Assembly: GCA_019187195.1 (NCBI GenBank)
Contig: JABAQT010000011.1
Coordinates: 1 to 64,000, forward strand
Source of the DNA: Bryobacteraceae bacterium
GTDB lineage: Bacteria; Acidobacteriota; Terriglobia; Bryobacterales; Bryobacteraceae
Reading direction: 5' to 3'
Length of the DNA: 64,000 nucleotides
The notes under the pieces are model-generated. The model was given only the letters and a program-made list of their open reading frames with translations. It did no database searches and was not told where the DNA came from. Of this stretch, positions 34,564-42,706 are shown one piece after another. The position numbers were made by a program, and so were the translations under genes. Positions within the stretch are counted from its first letter, which is position 1. Each line of letters opens with the position of its first letter.

Positions 34564-36681
34564 TCAACGGCCGAGGAACCGCCCCGCCAACTCGACGAAC
34601 GGCTGTTCACGAGGCCGCACGCCGGTTTCCACCGTCGAGGGAAGGCCGGCGTACTCTTCCTTGAGCCGGCTCAGCGGTAACTCCTGACCGATCGGATTGA
34701 CCGCGTTGAAGACGCCCACGCGCCGCGGCGCAATCGCGCCCGCAACGGCGGGGAGGTCGAAGTAGCGAAGCGCCGCCGGCGCCATCTGATCCACATTGCC
34801 TTGCAGGATCCGCTCCCTAACCACGGAATCGTATGAGGAGAGCATCCCTTCCACGAGCAGGCCGTGGATTCGGTCATCGAATAACGTGGCAAACAGCGCC
34901 GCTGTCGCCGCCGCGCCGCGGCCGATCACCCATAGCCGGGCGGGGTCCACATCCGCGCGCTCGGCGAGCAAGCCGATCCCCCGCGCCACATCGCCCGCGC
35001 GCATTCCGGGCATCGTCTTGCCCGTGAGCAGCGCGTTCCATGTGTTTTCGTAATCTCCGAAATTGCGTACAAAGTAGTCACGCCGGTCGAGCGGCGGTTC
35101 GGTCTCGCCGAAGCCGCGCAGGTCGGGAGCGAGCACAATGTAGCCCTTAGCTGCCAGGGATTCGGCGTCCGCCGCGGCGGATGCCTTCCCCTTGCCGTCC
35201 GCTAGCAGCACGGCTGGCTTTCGCCGGGAGCCGCCTTCCGGCAGAAACAGGAGCGCCGGCAGCAGAATGCCAGGTTCGCTTTCAAACGTGATCTTTTCCA
35301 CGCGGCAGGCGGGGCGCGCGAGGCGGCCATAGGAGGTGATTCGCGGCGGACCGGCCTGAGTCTCGTAAGCTGTCGCCTCGCGGGCGCGCGCCCGAATCGC
35401 GTCCGCGGAGAGCGTCCGGCCGGCGCGCAGCTTCCGCGCTGTCTCGAGGTTGAGCGTGAACACATCCGTCGCGCCGGGTATCGAGGACTTCACCTGTCCC
35501 GTGCGCGTGCATTGCAGTTCCTCTTCCGAAGCGAGGGTGAGAGGCGCCTCGGGCGAGTCGTCCTCCCTGCCCTGAAGCCAGCGCGTGAACCAGCGGTAGG
35601 CCGCTTCGCGCCGCGGCTTCGAATAGCCATGGCCATCATCGGCCTCAAACATCTCCACCTTGGATGCAAGCCCAAGGCGGCCCAATACCTCCTTCGCTTC
35701 GGCGAACGTCGCGCGGGCGCCGCCGATGGGAAAGAAGTCGCGAATGGCGGTGAGCATCAGGAAGGGCTTCCCTCCGAAAGCGTATATATAATCCGGATAG
35801 TCGAAACCGTCGCGGAGAAAGAACGGAAACACCTGCTCGCCATCCTGCGGGCCGATGCTTTCCAGCATGCGCCGCCAGGAGGTCATGTAACAGGATGGAG
35901 CGGCCACCTGAATGCGATCATCAAGCGCGGCGAGGTAGGCAGTGTGTGTCCCGCCCCCCGAGTTGCCCGTGCATCCCACGCGCTTGGGATCCACTTCCGG
36001 ACGGGAGACCAGGTAGTCGAGCGCCCGGATGCCGTCCCAGATAGTGTATTGCGCCACGTTCTCACCCATCAGCAGGCTCTGCATCCCGAGAATGCTGTGC
36101 TCGACGGTGGAGCCATCAAGCTTCGAGCCGTGCCAGTCCTCATCGTAAAATTGAATCCGCTCGCCCTGGCCGATAGGATCCCATGCCAAGGCTACAAATC
36201 CCCTTCGCGCGAGCCCTGCCAGGCACTCCTGCCACGCCGCGTGAGCCTTGGCGCCGCGTTCATGGCCCAGGGGAAACAGAATGGCCGGATACGGCGCTTT
36301 GCCGCCCTTCGGCAGGTACAGATTCGCCGTCACGTAGAAATGGGGCCGGCTTTCGAAAATGACTTTCTCGATGGTGTAGCCGTCGCGGTCGAGGGTCCCG
36401 GCGATGCGCGCGTTCAGCGGAGTCCGCGCGGGGCGCTCCCCCAGATAGCTCCAGATGCGCTCCCGCAACCGTCCCCGGCGCGACTCGAGATCAGCCATCC
36501 TCGCGACATGCGAGATCGACTCCTCTCGCCGGCCGAGCATCGCGAAGGCGCGCTTCTTCAGATAGGCGGGCAGCATGCCGTGAACATCGCGAAAAACCGA
36601 TGGATCGGAAAGGAAGTTCCAATCGGCGGCCTGCTGCGCCGGCGCCGTCGGGAGGAGCGTGAACAGCAGCGCAAGAATCAC
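34564..36681 (-). CDS. Exported alpha/beta hydrolase with duplicated hydrolase domain
   Basis: The 705-residue protein begins with a signal peptide (MILALLFTLLPTAPAQ) at GTG 36681. The first alpha/beta hydrolase domain (about 100-370) has nucleophile motif CTGNSGGG (Ser241) and a late His in ADDGHGYSKPRR (His351), like acetyl-xylan esterase / dienelactone hydrolase relatives. A second, shorter hydrolase-like domain (about 460-705) has LAPDLRGFGETE, but its elbow reads VIGRGAAA, without a Ser, and is probably non-catalytic. Likely substrate: a polysaccharide ester. Its start overlaps the stop of the Cache-like gene (GTGA), the third gene of the 39013-34564 operon. Confidence 0.82.
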   Translation of the reverse strand: MILALLFTLLPTAPAQQAADWNFLSDPSVFRDVHGMLPAYLKKRAFAMLGRREESISHVARMADLESRRGRLRERIWSYLGERPARTPLNARIAGTLDRDGYTIEKVIFESRPHFYVTANLYLPKGGKAPYPAILFPLGHERGAKAHAAWQECLAGLARRGFVALAWDPIGQGERIQFYDEDWHGSKLDGSTVEHSILGMQSLLMGENVAQYTIWDGIRALDYLVSRPEVDPKRVGCTGNSGGGTHTAYLAALDDRIQVAAPSCYMTSWRRMLESIGPQDGEQVFPFFLRDGFDYPDYIYAFGGKPFLMLTAIRDFFPIGGARATFAEAKEVLGRLGLASKVEMFEADDGHGYSKPRREAAYRWFTRWLQGREDDSPEAPLTLASEEELQCTRTGQVKSSIPGATDVFTLNLETARKLRAGRTLSADAIRARAREATAYETQAGPPRITSYGRLARPACRVEKITFESEPGILLPALLFLPEGGSRRKPAVLLADGKGKASAAADAESLAAKGYIVLAPDLRGFGETEPPLDRRDYFVRNFGDYENTWNALLTGKTMPGMRAGDVARGIGLLAERADVDPARLWVIGRGAAATAALFATLFDDRIHGLLVEGMLSSYDSVVRERILQGNVDQMAPAALRYFDLPAVAGAIAPRRVGVFNAVNPIGQELPLSRLKEEYAGLPSTVETGVRPREQPFVELAGRFLGR

Positions 36682-37232
36682 TTCACGTTCTCCCGCGCAT
36701 CCGGATTTCGCCGCCCCGCCACTTCCACTAGGCCCACGATATCCCCGAGGCTGTCGCGAACCGGAGCAAGCGCCGACACCCAGCCGAGTTTTCGCGCCAC
36801 GGTGACACGCCGCCCCGTCTCGAGCACGGTCTTCATTTCCGGCTCCATGTTCTGGTAGAGCGCGCCCCAGGGCCAGAACTGGCTCAACTCATTCGCGTTG
36901 CGAATCACGATCCGCACCTTGCCCGGAAGACCGGGTATGGGCATCCAAAGGTTGGCGTCGGCGGGGAATGGAACAAGCCGCGAAAGACGGATGAGCGTTT
37001 TCTTGACGGAATCGAAGGCATCGGCATTCACATCATAGTTATCGCCCGCCAGAAACCGGTCCTTGGGATCGGTTCGCAGCATGTATTCCATCGCGCGCGC
37101 GGTCACAATCCGGCGGCAGACATCGCCGTCCACCATCACCGACGCCACCCGCGCCGTTTCCTCGAGTTGTTGCGTGAACCGGTCCTCGGCCGCGAGCGCC
37201 GCCGCCAGCGCCAGCCACAGTGCGTATCTCAT
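36678..37232 (-). CDS. Secreted Cache-like sensory-domain protein
   Basis: From ATG 37232 the protein has 184 residues. A signal peptide (MRYALWLALAAALAAED) is followed by one domain with the features of extracytoplasmic Cache/PAS-type sensors: a long N-terminal helix, LRTDPKDRFLAGDNYDVNADAFDSVKKTLIRLSRL, and the late WVSALAPVRDSLGDIVGLVEVAGR typical of periplasmic sensor cores. There is no membrane anchor after it and no kinase, cyclase or chemotaxis domain. It is a stand-alone soluble ligand-binding candidate, overlapped by 4 bp at each end with DUF4091 and hydrolase genes. Exact family is uncertain. Confidence 0.65.
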   Translation of the reverse strand: MRYALWLALAAALAAEDRFTQQLEETARVASVMVDGDVCRRIVTARAMEYMLRTDPKDRFLAGDNYDVNADAFDSVKKTLIRLSRLVPFPADANLWMPIPGLPGKVRIVIRNANELSQFWPWGALYQNMEPEMKTVLETGRRVTVARKLGWVSALAPVRDSLGDIVGLVEVAGRRNPDARENVK

Positions 37233-39013
37233 TGGAGTCCCTCCGCCATCTGCATGATGTAGGCGTGCACACTCTCCCAGGCGCCGGGCCCGGTCTTGCG
37301 CAACATGTTTCGCGTCCCCGCCGTGGCCGCGCGGATCTCTCCGTTGGTCCACTCGATGGGCGGACGGTCCGCGATGGCGGGCCGCGGATTCCACCAGTCT
37401 TCGGGCTTCGACCCGTTGAAGCTCCGCGCCGCCCCGGCGCGCAATTCCTCGATCGGCCGGCGCGTCCGTAAACTGTCGAGCAATGCCAGGTCCTGCACCG
37501 CGTTGCGCTGCACCTTCAACCGGATACTGGGGATGGGACCCTCGATGCCGAAGCGCTCTCCGGAATAGACGAGCGCCGTGCCGCCGCCATCGAAATGGAA
37601 CCAGGGGTCCTCTCCTGCGCTCACGGTCAGCCAGTGGACAAAGCCGTCGACGCCCCAAAGCCACGCCTGAAACGGAAATTCGGTGATCTTCGCGGAGACC
37701 TCCGTCACGGAGGGCGGCCCGGAATAGAACCATACGATGTCTCCGCGGCGCTTCATCTCGCGCGCCACGCCCGGATACCAGCTCAGTATGCCGTCGCTGC
37801 AGATCCACATATTCACGATGCCCGCCAACTCCTTCGATTGCTGTTCCATCGTCCAACTCGAGTCGGCGCGGAAAACGAACTGTACGGGAGAGTCCTTCGG
37901 CACGGCGTTCCGGAACATCCGGCCATACTCCTTGAAGTAGTAGTCATCCTTCGGAAAACGGACCTCATCGCCATCCCACGGAAATCCCATGTAGCGCTTC
38001 TTATGATTGAAGAACAGTTCGAGCCGGGTGTGGGTCCAGCCTTTCTCACGGAAGTGGCGTTCCATTTCCTTGACCACGTTTCCGAACTCGGCTTCGTAGC
38101 CGGGTTCTCCCCACCACAAGTAAGAGGCGGGCCACTCGGGGTTGATCGGGAGATAGGCAAAGGGAATCGGACGCGCGCCGCGGCGGGTATCCCGGAATGC
38201 CGTCCCATCGAACAGCGGCCCATAATGGCGGTCGTAGAGGTCCCAACCGGTGATGTGCCTCTCGCGTCCCGACCCCTCGAGCGCCGGCGCGAACTCCGGA
38301 CCCACCTTACCCCCGTGGCCGTATCCAAGCTGATGGAATACCCCCCGGTGCTCGTAAAAGATCCGGTGATAGGCATGGATGAGGTGGAAGAACGCGTCGC
38401 TGCGGTAGAAATCAGCGCCGGCCCGCGCGCGTTCCTTGGAATACAAATCGCCAATCCAGGAGGACCCGTAGGAGTTGTGATCGATGGCGACCACGTCCTC
38501 GTCCGGAATGACGGGCGCAATTACACGAATGGGGAGAACCGCCTCGGCGTTACCCTCCGCGGACTCCAACCGGAACGTTAGCCGGTATTCACCGGGCCGC
38601 GTGGCGGCGGGAACCCAAACATCAATCCAGTACGCTTGTGCCTGCTGGTTTTCGACCCGGTTGTCTACATCGGGAAGACGGGCGGAGTGAGGCGACTTCA
38701 CGGGGACAAGCGCGTCGGGATACCAGGCCCCATCCTTCTCCAGGCGGTGATACCACTCACGAAACACCTCGGTTGGAAGCGGAGATTGCACAGTGAACGT
38801 GTAATTGCCCGGCGAACGCAGCCGGACCGCGACTTGCAGCGAAGCGTAACCGGCGCGAGCCACGCGAATAGACTTGAGTAAGTTCGGCGGCGCGGCGCGG
38901 TCGGCGGCCACTACGTCGCCGTCCGGTCCGGTGCGCAGATACTCAGGCCAGAGCCGGAGTTCCGCCCCTTGCGCACAAAGAGATATAAAAAACAATAGAA
39001 AACGGAACTTCAT
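37229..39013 (-). CDS. DUF4091 domain glycoside-hydrolase-like exported protein
   Basis: From ATG 39013 the protein has 594 residues with a signal peptide (MKFRFLLFFISLCAQG). A beta-sandwich N-terminal part (RAGYASLQVAVRLRSPGNYTFTV, YWIDVWVPAATRPGEYRLTFRLE) leads to a TIM-barrel-like region (LGYGHGGKVGPEF, RLELFFNHKKRYMG) and a C-terminal DUF4091 region (WFYSGPPSVTE, FQAWLWGVDGFVHWLTVSAGEDPW, DLALLDSLR). Such proteins resemble GH123-type hexosaminidases, but activity is unproven. It heads a tightly overlapped operon with the Cache-like protein and the double hydrolase, and is divergent from the Oar-type receptor gene. Confidence 0.8.
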   Translation of the reverse strand: MKFRFLLFFISLCAQGAELRLWPEYLRTGPDGDVVAADRAAPPNLLKSIRVARAGYASLQVAVRLRSPGNYTFTVQSPLPTEVFREWYHRLEKDGAWYPDALVPVKSPHSARLPDVDNRVENQQAQAYWIDVWVPAATRPGEYRLTFRLESAEGNAEAVLPIRVIAPVIPDEDVVAIDHNSYGSSWIGDLYSKERARAGADFYRSDAFFHLIHAYHRIFYEHRGVFHQLGYGHGGKVGPEFAPALEGSGRERHITGWDLYDRHYGPLFDGTAFRDTRRGARPIPFAYLPINPEWPASYLWWGEPGYEAEFGNVVKEMERHFREKGWTHTRLELFFNHKKRYMGFPWDGDEVRFPKDDYYFKEYGRMFRNAVPKDSPVQFVFRADSSWTMEQQSKELAGIVNMWICSDGILSWYPGVAREMKRRGDIVWFYSGPPSVTEVSAKITEFPFQAWLWGVDGFVHWLTVSAGEDPWFHFDGGGTALVYSGERFGIEGPIPSIRLKVQRNAVQDLALLDSLRTRRPIEELRAGAARSFNGSKPEDWWNPRPAIADRPPIEWTNGEIRAATAGTRNMLRKTGPGAWESVHAYIMQMAEGLQ

Positions 39014-39052
39014 TCGCGGACTCACACCCCCACGAAACAGTCTACGAAAGTA

Positions 39053-39081
39053 TTGACAGGAGAGCCAATTCCGCTTAACTT
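39053..39081 (+). promoter_or_regulatory. Promoter of the second TonB-dependent receptor
   Basis: A perfect -35 TTGACA (39053-39058) is followed after 17 bp by TAACTT (39076-39081, weak, 3/6). The position fits transcription starting about 15-20 nt before the ATG at 39107. The strong -35 supports it; the poor -10 suggests an activator may be needed. Confidence 0.45.
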
Positions 39082-39093
39082 TGTACATTGGCT
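39063..39093. promoter_or_regulatory. Inverted repeat flanking the -10 region, candidate operator
   Basis: AGCCAAT (39063-39069) and ATTGGCT (39087-39093) are perfect 7-bp inverted copies separated by 17 bp. They enclose the predicted -10 of the receptor promoter and lie just before the ribosome site AAGGGAG. A regulator binding here could control the receptor and possibly the divergent DUF4091 operon. Confidence 0.35.
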
Positions 39094-39106
39094 GAAGGGA
39101 GTTCAA

Positions 39107-42100
39107 ATGCTCAGGGACGTATTCCTGTTTTTCTTTCTTAGCGTTGCCGCGTGGTCACAAACCGGCAATGGCACTGTGCGAGGCGCCATAAGGGACGCAA
39201 CCGGGGGCATCGTCCCGAATGCGAAAGTGAGCCTTGTCGCTCAGAACACGAACGTGAGACGGGAGACCGTCAGTTCCTCGGTCGGAATCTATTACTTCGG
39301 CGAACTTCAGCCCGGCCCCTATGAACTCACTGTGGAACTCGCCGGCTTCAAGAAATGGGTGGGAACCCTGGTTCTCGAGGTCGGCCAGACAGCAGTTGTC
39401 GATCCGTCGCTCGAAGTGGGAAGCCTCGAATCCACCGTGCAGGTTACAGGCGCTGCCCCCGTCATAACAATGGAAGGGATGCAGGTGGCGGACGTGAAAG
39501 ACGAACTGCGTATTCGTCAATTGCCGCTGAATGGCCGCTCCGTCAGCAACCTGTTCAACCTGACTCCTGGGGTGGAAGGCGGAGGCGCGCCGCGCACCAA
39601 CGGTCTAAAGGTAGGCTCGACCGAAATGCTGGTGGACGGTGTCTCCATTGTGGACCGTTTCGGCGGTGGAATCTCGCGTGTTCAACCGGGGCTCGACACA
39701 GTACAGGAATTCCGCATCGAAACGAACGGATCGAGCGCCCGTTACTCCCGCCCGGCGACGGTCACCCTTGTAACCAAGAGCGGTACAAATCAGTTTCATG
39801 GCGCGGCGTTTGAGACGTTCCGCAACAATGCCAGCGGATTGCGGGCGCGCGCGCGCCAGGATGGCAGCACCTCCGCCAAGCTGATCCGGAATGAGTTCGG
39901 CCTTTCCGGCGGCGGGCCGGTGCTGATTCCAAAGCTATACAACGGACGCGACCGGACATTCTGGTTTCTCGCTTACGAGGGCATGCGCCAGCGGCAGAAT
40001 GCGTTTGATGAGGATTACGTTCCCACGCCGGAGATGTTCGCCGGCAACTTTAGCAACATTCTCGATAACAATAACGTCCGGACTCATATCTTCGATCCCG
40101 TCACCACTAACGCCCAGGGTTTGCGCACACCCTTCCCCGGCGATATCATCCCACAAAGCCGCATCAGCGCCTTTTACGGCGTGATGAAATCAGTTACCCA
40201 CACCCCCACCAGTTCCGCCAACCCCTTCCAGGCGCCCAATCTCGACGTCTTTTATCCCAACAGGAACAACTACGACACGCTCAGCACGAAGATTGATCAC
40301 CGGTTCTCCGACTCCGACAGCATCTCCGGACGGTTTACGCGCGGGCGCACAACCAGCGCCCTCTTCGGGGGACGCTTCGGATCTCCCGCCGACGGCCTCA
40401 CCAACGGCTTCGGCACGGGTCGCGGAGACAGCCGCGTATACAACATCAGCCTCACCGAAAATCACATCTTCTCGCCGAACTTCCTTAACGAACTTCTGCT
40501 GGCCGTGAATCGCAATCCGAACGGTCAAGGCACGCTGGCGGATTTGACCGACTGGTCGGGCAAACTGGGACTGCCCAATCCGTTCGGTGTGCAGGGATGG
40601 CCCACCATCAGCGCGGGCAACTTTCCAGGCAACAACTGGGATTCCGACAATCGCAAGGATCAGAACCTGACCTCTTACGTCATCGAGGATAACGTCACCC
40701 GCATCATCGGCCACCATACCCTGATCTTCGGTGGAAACATCCGCCGGGAATACAATAATGTCCGCGAAATGCAACAGGCGCAGGGCTCTCATGATTTCGC
40801 CGAGGCATGGACATCGCAGTACGATCCGGACGGAGACCAGGCGGTGTCCTTTACGGGCGTCGGTCTTGCTTCGATGGCCCTGGGCCTGCCTACATTCCTT
40901 TCCAATCAGTTCAACCGCGGCTATTTCTATTTCCAGCAGACCGAGGGCGGTCTCTACTTCCAGGACAGTTGGAAGGTGACGCCGCGGCTGACGCTCGAGG
41001 CCGGAGTGCGCTGGGAAAAATGGACCCCCTACAAGGAAAAATACAACCGCCTGGTGAATATGGACATTCGCAACTTTGCGAACCGGTTTCAGGTGGTGAG
41101 TCCCGGTTCCACTACGCTTGAGAGCATACCCGGAATTCCGCCCTCCGTGCTCACCTCCTGGGCGGGGCGTGGGCTTACCTGGACGACCGCGAATCAGGCC
41201 GGACTCCCCGCGAACCTGATCCCGGCGCAGAACACCGATTTCGGCCCCCGTCTCGGGGCGGCCTACCGGTTGAATGACAAGACTTCGCTCCGTGCCGGAT
41301 ACGGCGAATATTTCTGGACTTTGCCTCTTTCGCAGATCCTCCAGACTTCGCGCACGAACCCGCCCCTGAACCTGCGGTACACCAATCCGCTCGGCAATCT
41401 GGACGGCACCAGCAGCTTCGCCGTGAGAACGGCGCCGCTGCCAAGTTATTACGTCGGCCAGGCGCGGGTGGATATCAATGGTGTGATCATCATCCCGCCC
41501 AGCGCGCAGAGCGCTATCCCCTGGGACTTCACCAATTGGAACGACAGCCGCGCCAAGGAATGGAACGTCAGCATCGAGCGCGAATTGATGAAAGACACCT
41601 CGGTGCGAGTCAGCTATATCGGCGACCGCGGCTCGAATCTCGAACAGCGCGTGGGACTGAACAACCGCGAAGCTCAATACAACTACGTCACGCGTACTCG
41701 CCTCGCGCCTCCCGGCAACCTGGACCTGACCCGCGTGAATTCCAATTGGAACTGGGGCAATGGCGTGGTGGCCAAGGTGGGCTATTCCAACACGCACTCG
41801 GCCCAGGTCCAGTTCCAGCGCCGCTATTCGAACGGACTGGCGTTCCAGTGGTTCTACACGTTTACGCGTTCCATGTCGACGACGGACGCGGGAGCCTCGA
41901 CCAGCGGCAACGGAGCCATCAACGACACCAACGGAGCCGCGCAGGCGCCGGAGAACATCCAGTTGTTGGGAGCCCCCAACCTCAGCTTCGATCAGCGGCT
42001 GCGGCTGACCTACTACAACTCGACCCAGGTGCCGCCGCATCGCATCCGCTTCAACGCAATCTACGATCTCCCCTTTGGCAAGGGGAAGTATCTTGGCCGC

Positions 42101-42691
42101 AACGCCTCGCGCGGACTCGATGCCGTCATCGGCGGCTGGCAGGTGGCCGCAATCGGCGATTGGCGCAGCGGAAACTGGCTGAGCGTGGCTGCCTCCGAGT
42201 ACCTGTTCGGAAACCCCGCGTTGAGCCCTGACCAGCGCCTTACGCTGACCCTCAACGGCCGTCCGCAGCGGCTGTACTTCGCCGGCGATTTTGACCCCAC
42301 CCGCGCCACCAATGTCGACGCCGCCAAATTGCAGGCGCTGGTGCCCGTGGACCGCGGAGCCCGCAAGATGCATCCCGTGGGAGCCGCTTTCGACAACCGT
42401 ATACCGCTGCCGCTCGCCAGCGGCGCCGTGCGTCTGACCTCCATCACGGATACCGTCTCCTGGAATTCGCGGGCATTCTTCCTGGGCCCTCGCGCCTGGA
42501 ACACCGACGTCTCCTTCTTCAAGAACTTTCTGCTCACCGAGCGGATGAAGCTGCGGTTTACCGCCGATTTCTTCAACTTCTTCAACCACCCGAACGATGC
42601 GAACCCCAACTCGACAACCGGACTGCAGGACCTGAGCCTGCAGACCAACGAACCTCGGATTGTGCAGTTCTCTCTGCGGTTCCAGTGGTAA
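39107..42691 (+). CDS. Oar-type TonB-dependent receptor
   Basis: From ATG 39107 (AAGGGAG 5 bp before) the protein has 1194 residues. A signal peptide (MLRDVFLFFFLSVAAWSQ) and a carboxypeptidase-regulatory domain (GTVRGAIRDATGGIVPNAKVSL) precede the plug (LRIRQLPLNGRSVSNLFNLTPGVEG, VTLVTKSGTNQFHGAAFE). A long beta-barrel ends in RIVQFSLRFQW with the terminal aromatic residue. It would import a large ligand across the outer membrane with TonB energy. It is divergent from the DUF4091 operon and convergent with the GH20-like operon, so the ligand is probably a glycan or its fragments. It is the intact counterpart of the frameshifted receptor at 2188-5672. Confidence 0.9.
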   Translation: MLRDVFLFFFLSVAAWSQTGNGTVRGAIRDATGGIVPNAKVSLVAQNTNVRRETVSSSVGIYYFGELQPGPYELTVELAGFKKWVGTLVLEVGQTAVVDPSLEVGSLESTVQVTGAAPVITMEGMQVADVKDELRIRQLPLNGRSVSNLFNLTPGVEGGGAPRTNGLKVGSTEMLVDGVSIVDRFGGGISRVQPGLDTVQEFRIETNGSSARYSRPATVTLVTKSGTNQFHGAAFETFRNNASGLRARARQDGSTSAKLIRNEFGLSGGGPVLIPKLYNGRDRTFWFLAYEGMRQRQNAFDEDYVPTPEMFAGNFSNILDNNNVRTHIFDPVTTNAQGLRTPFPGDIIPQSRISAFYGVMKSVTHTPTSSANPFQAPNLDVFYPNRNNYDTLSTKIDHRFSDSDSISGRFTRGRTTSALFGGRFGSPADGLTNGFGTGRGDSRVYNISLTENHIFSPNFLNELLLAVNRNPNGQGTLADLTDWSGKLGLPNPFGVQGWPTISAGNFPGNNWDSDNRKDQNLTSYVIEDNVTRIIGHHTLIFGGNIRREYNNVREMQQAQGSHDFAEAWTSQYDPDGDQAVSFTGVGLASMALGLPTFLSNQFNRGYFYFQQTEGGLYFQDSWKVTPRLTLEAGVRWEKWTPYKEKYNRLVNMDIRNFANRFQVVSPGSTTLESIPGIPPSVLTSWAGRGLTWTTANQAGLPANLIPAQNTDFGPRLGAAYRLNDKTSLRAGYGEYFWTLPLSQILQTSRTNPPLNLRYTNPLGNLDGTSSFAVRTAPLPSYYVGQARVDINGVIIIPPSAQSAIPWDFTNWNDSRAKEWNVSIERELMKDTSVRVSYIGDRGSNLEQRVGLNNREAQYNYVTRTRLAPPGNLDLTRVNSNWNWGNGVVAKVGYSNTHSAQVQFQRRYSNGLAFQWFYTFTRSMSTTDAGASTSGNGAINDTNGAAQAPENIQLLGAPNLSFDQRLRLTYYNSTQVPPHRIRFNAIYDLPFGKGKYLGRNASRGLDAVIGGWQVAAIGDWRSGNWLSVAASEYLFGNPALSPDQRLTLTLNGRPQRLYFAGDFDPTRATNVDAAKLQALVPVDRGARKMHPVGAAFDNRIPLPLASGAVRLTSITDTVSWNSRAFFLGPRAWNTDVSFFKNFLLTERMKLRFTADFFNFFNHPNDANPNSTTGLQDLSLQTNEPRIVQFSLRFQW

Positions 42692-42706
42692 CGGCCGGGG
42701 CCGCGG

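Noticed and set aside
36678..37856. Extended N-terminus (to 37856) for the Cache-like gene
   Set aside because: The extra 208 residues lie antisense-free but out of frame inside the DUF4091 gene and are Arg/Gly-rich noise; ATG 37232 with an ATGA overlap and signal peptide is the natural start.
40190..42589. Long 799-codon open frame antisense to the second receptor
   Set aside because: High-GC genomes often leave the antisense frame open. The plus strand encodes a clear receptor and the antisense product has low complexity (Val/Glu/Gly-rich) and no domain.
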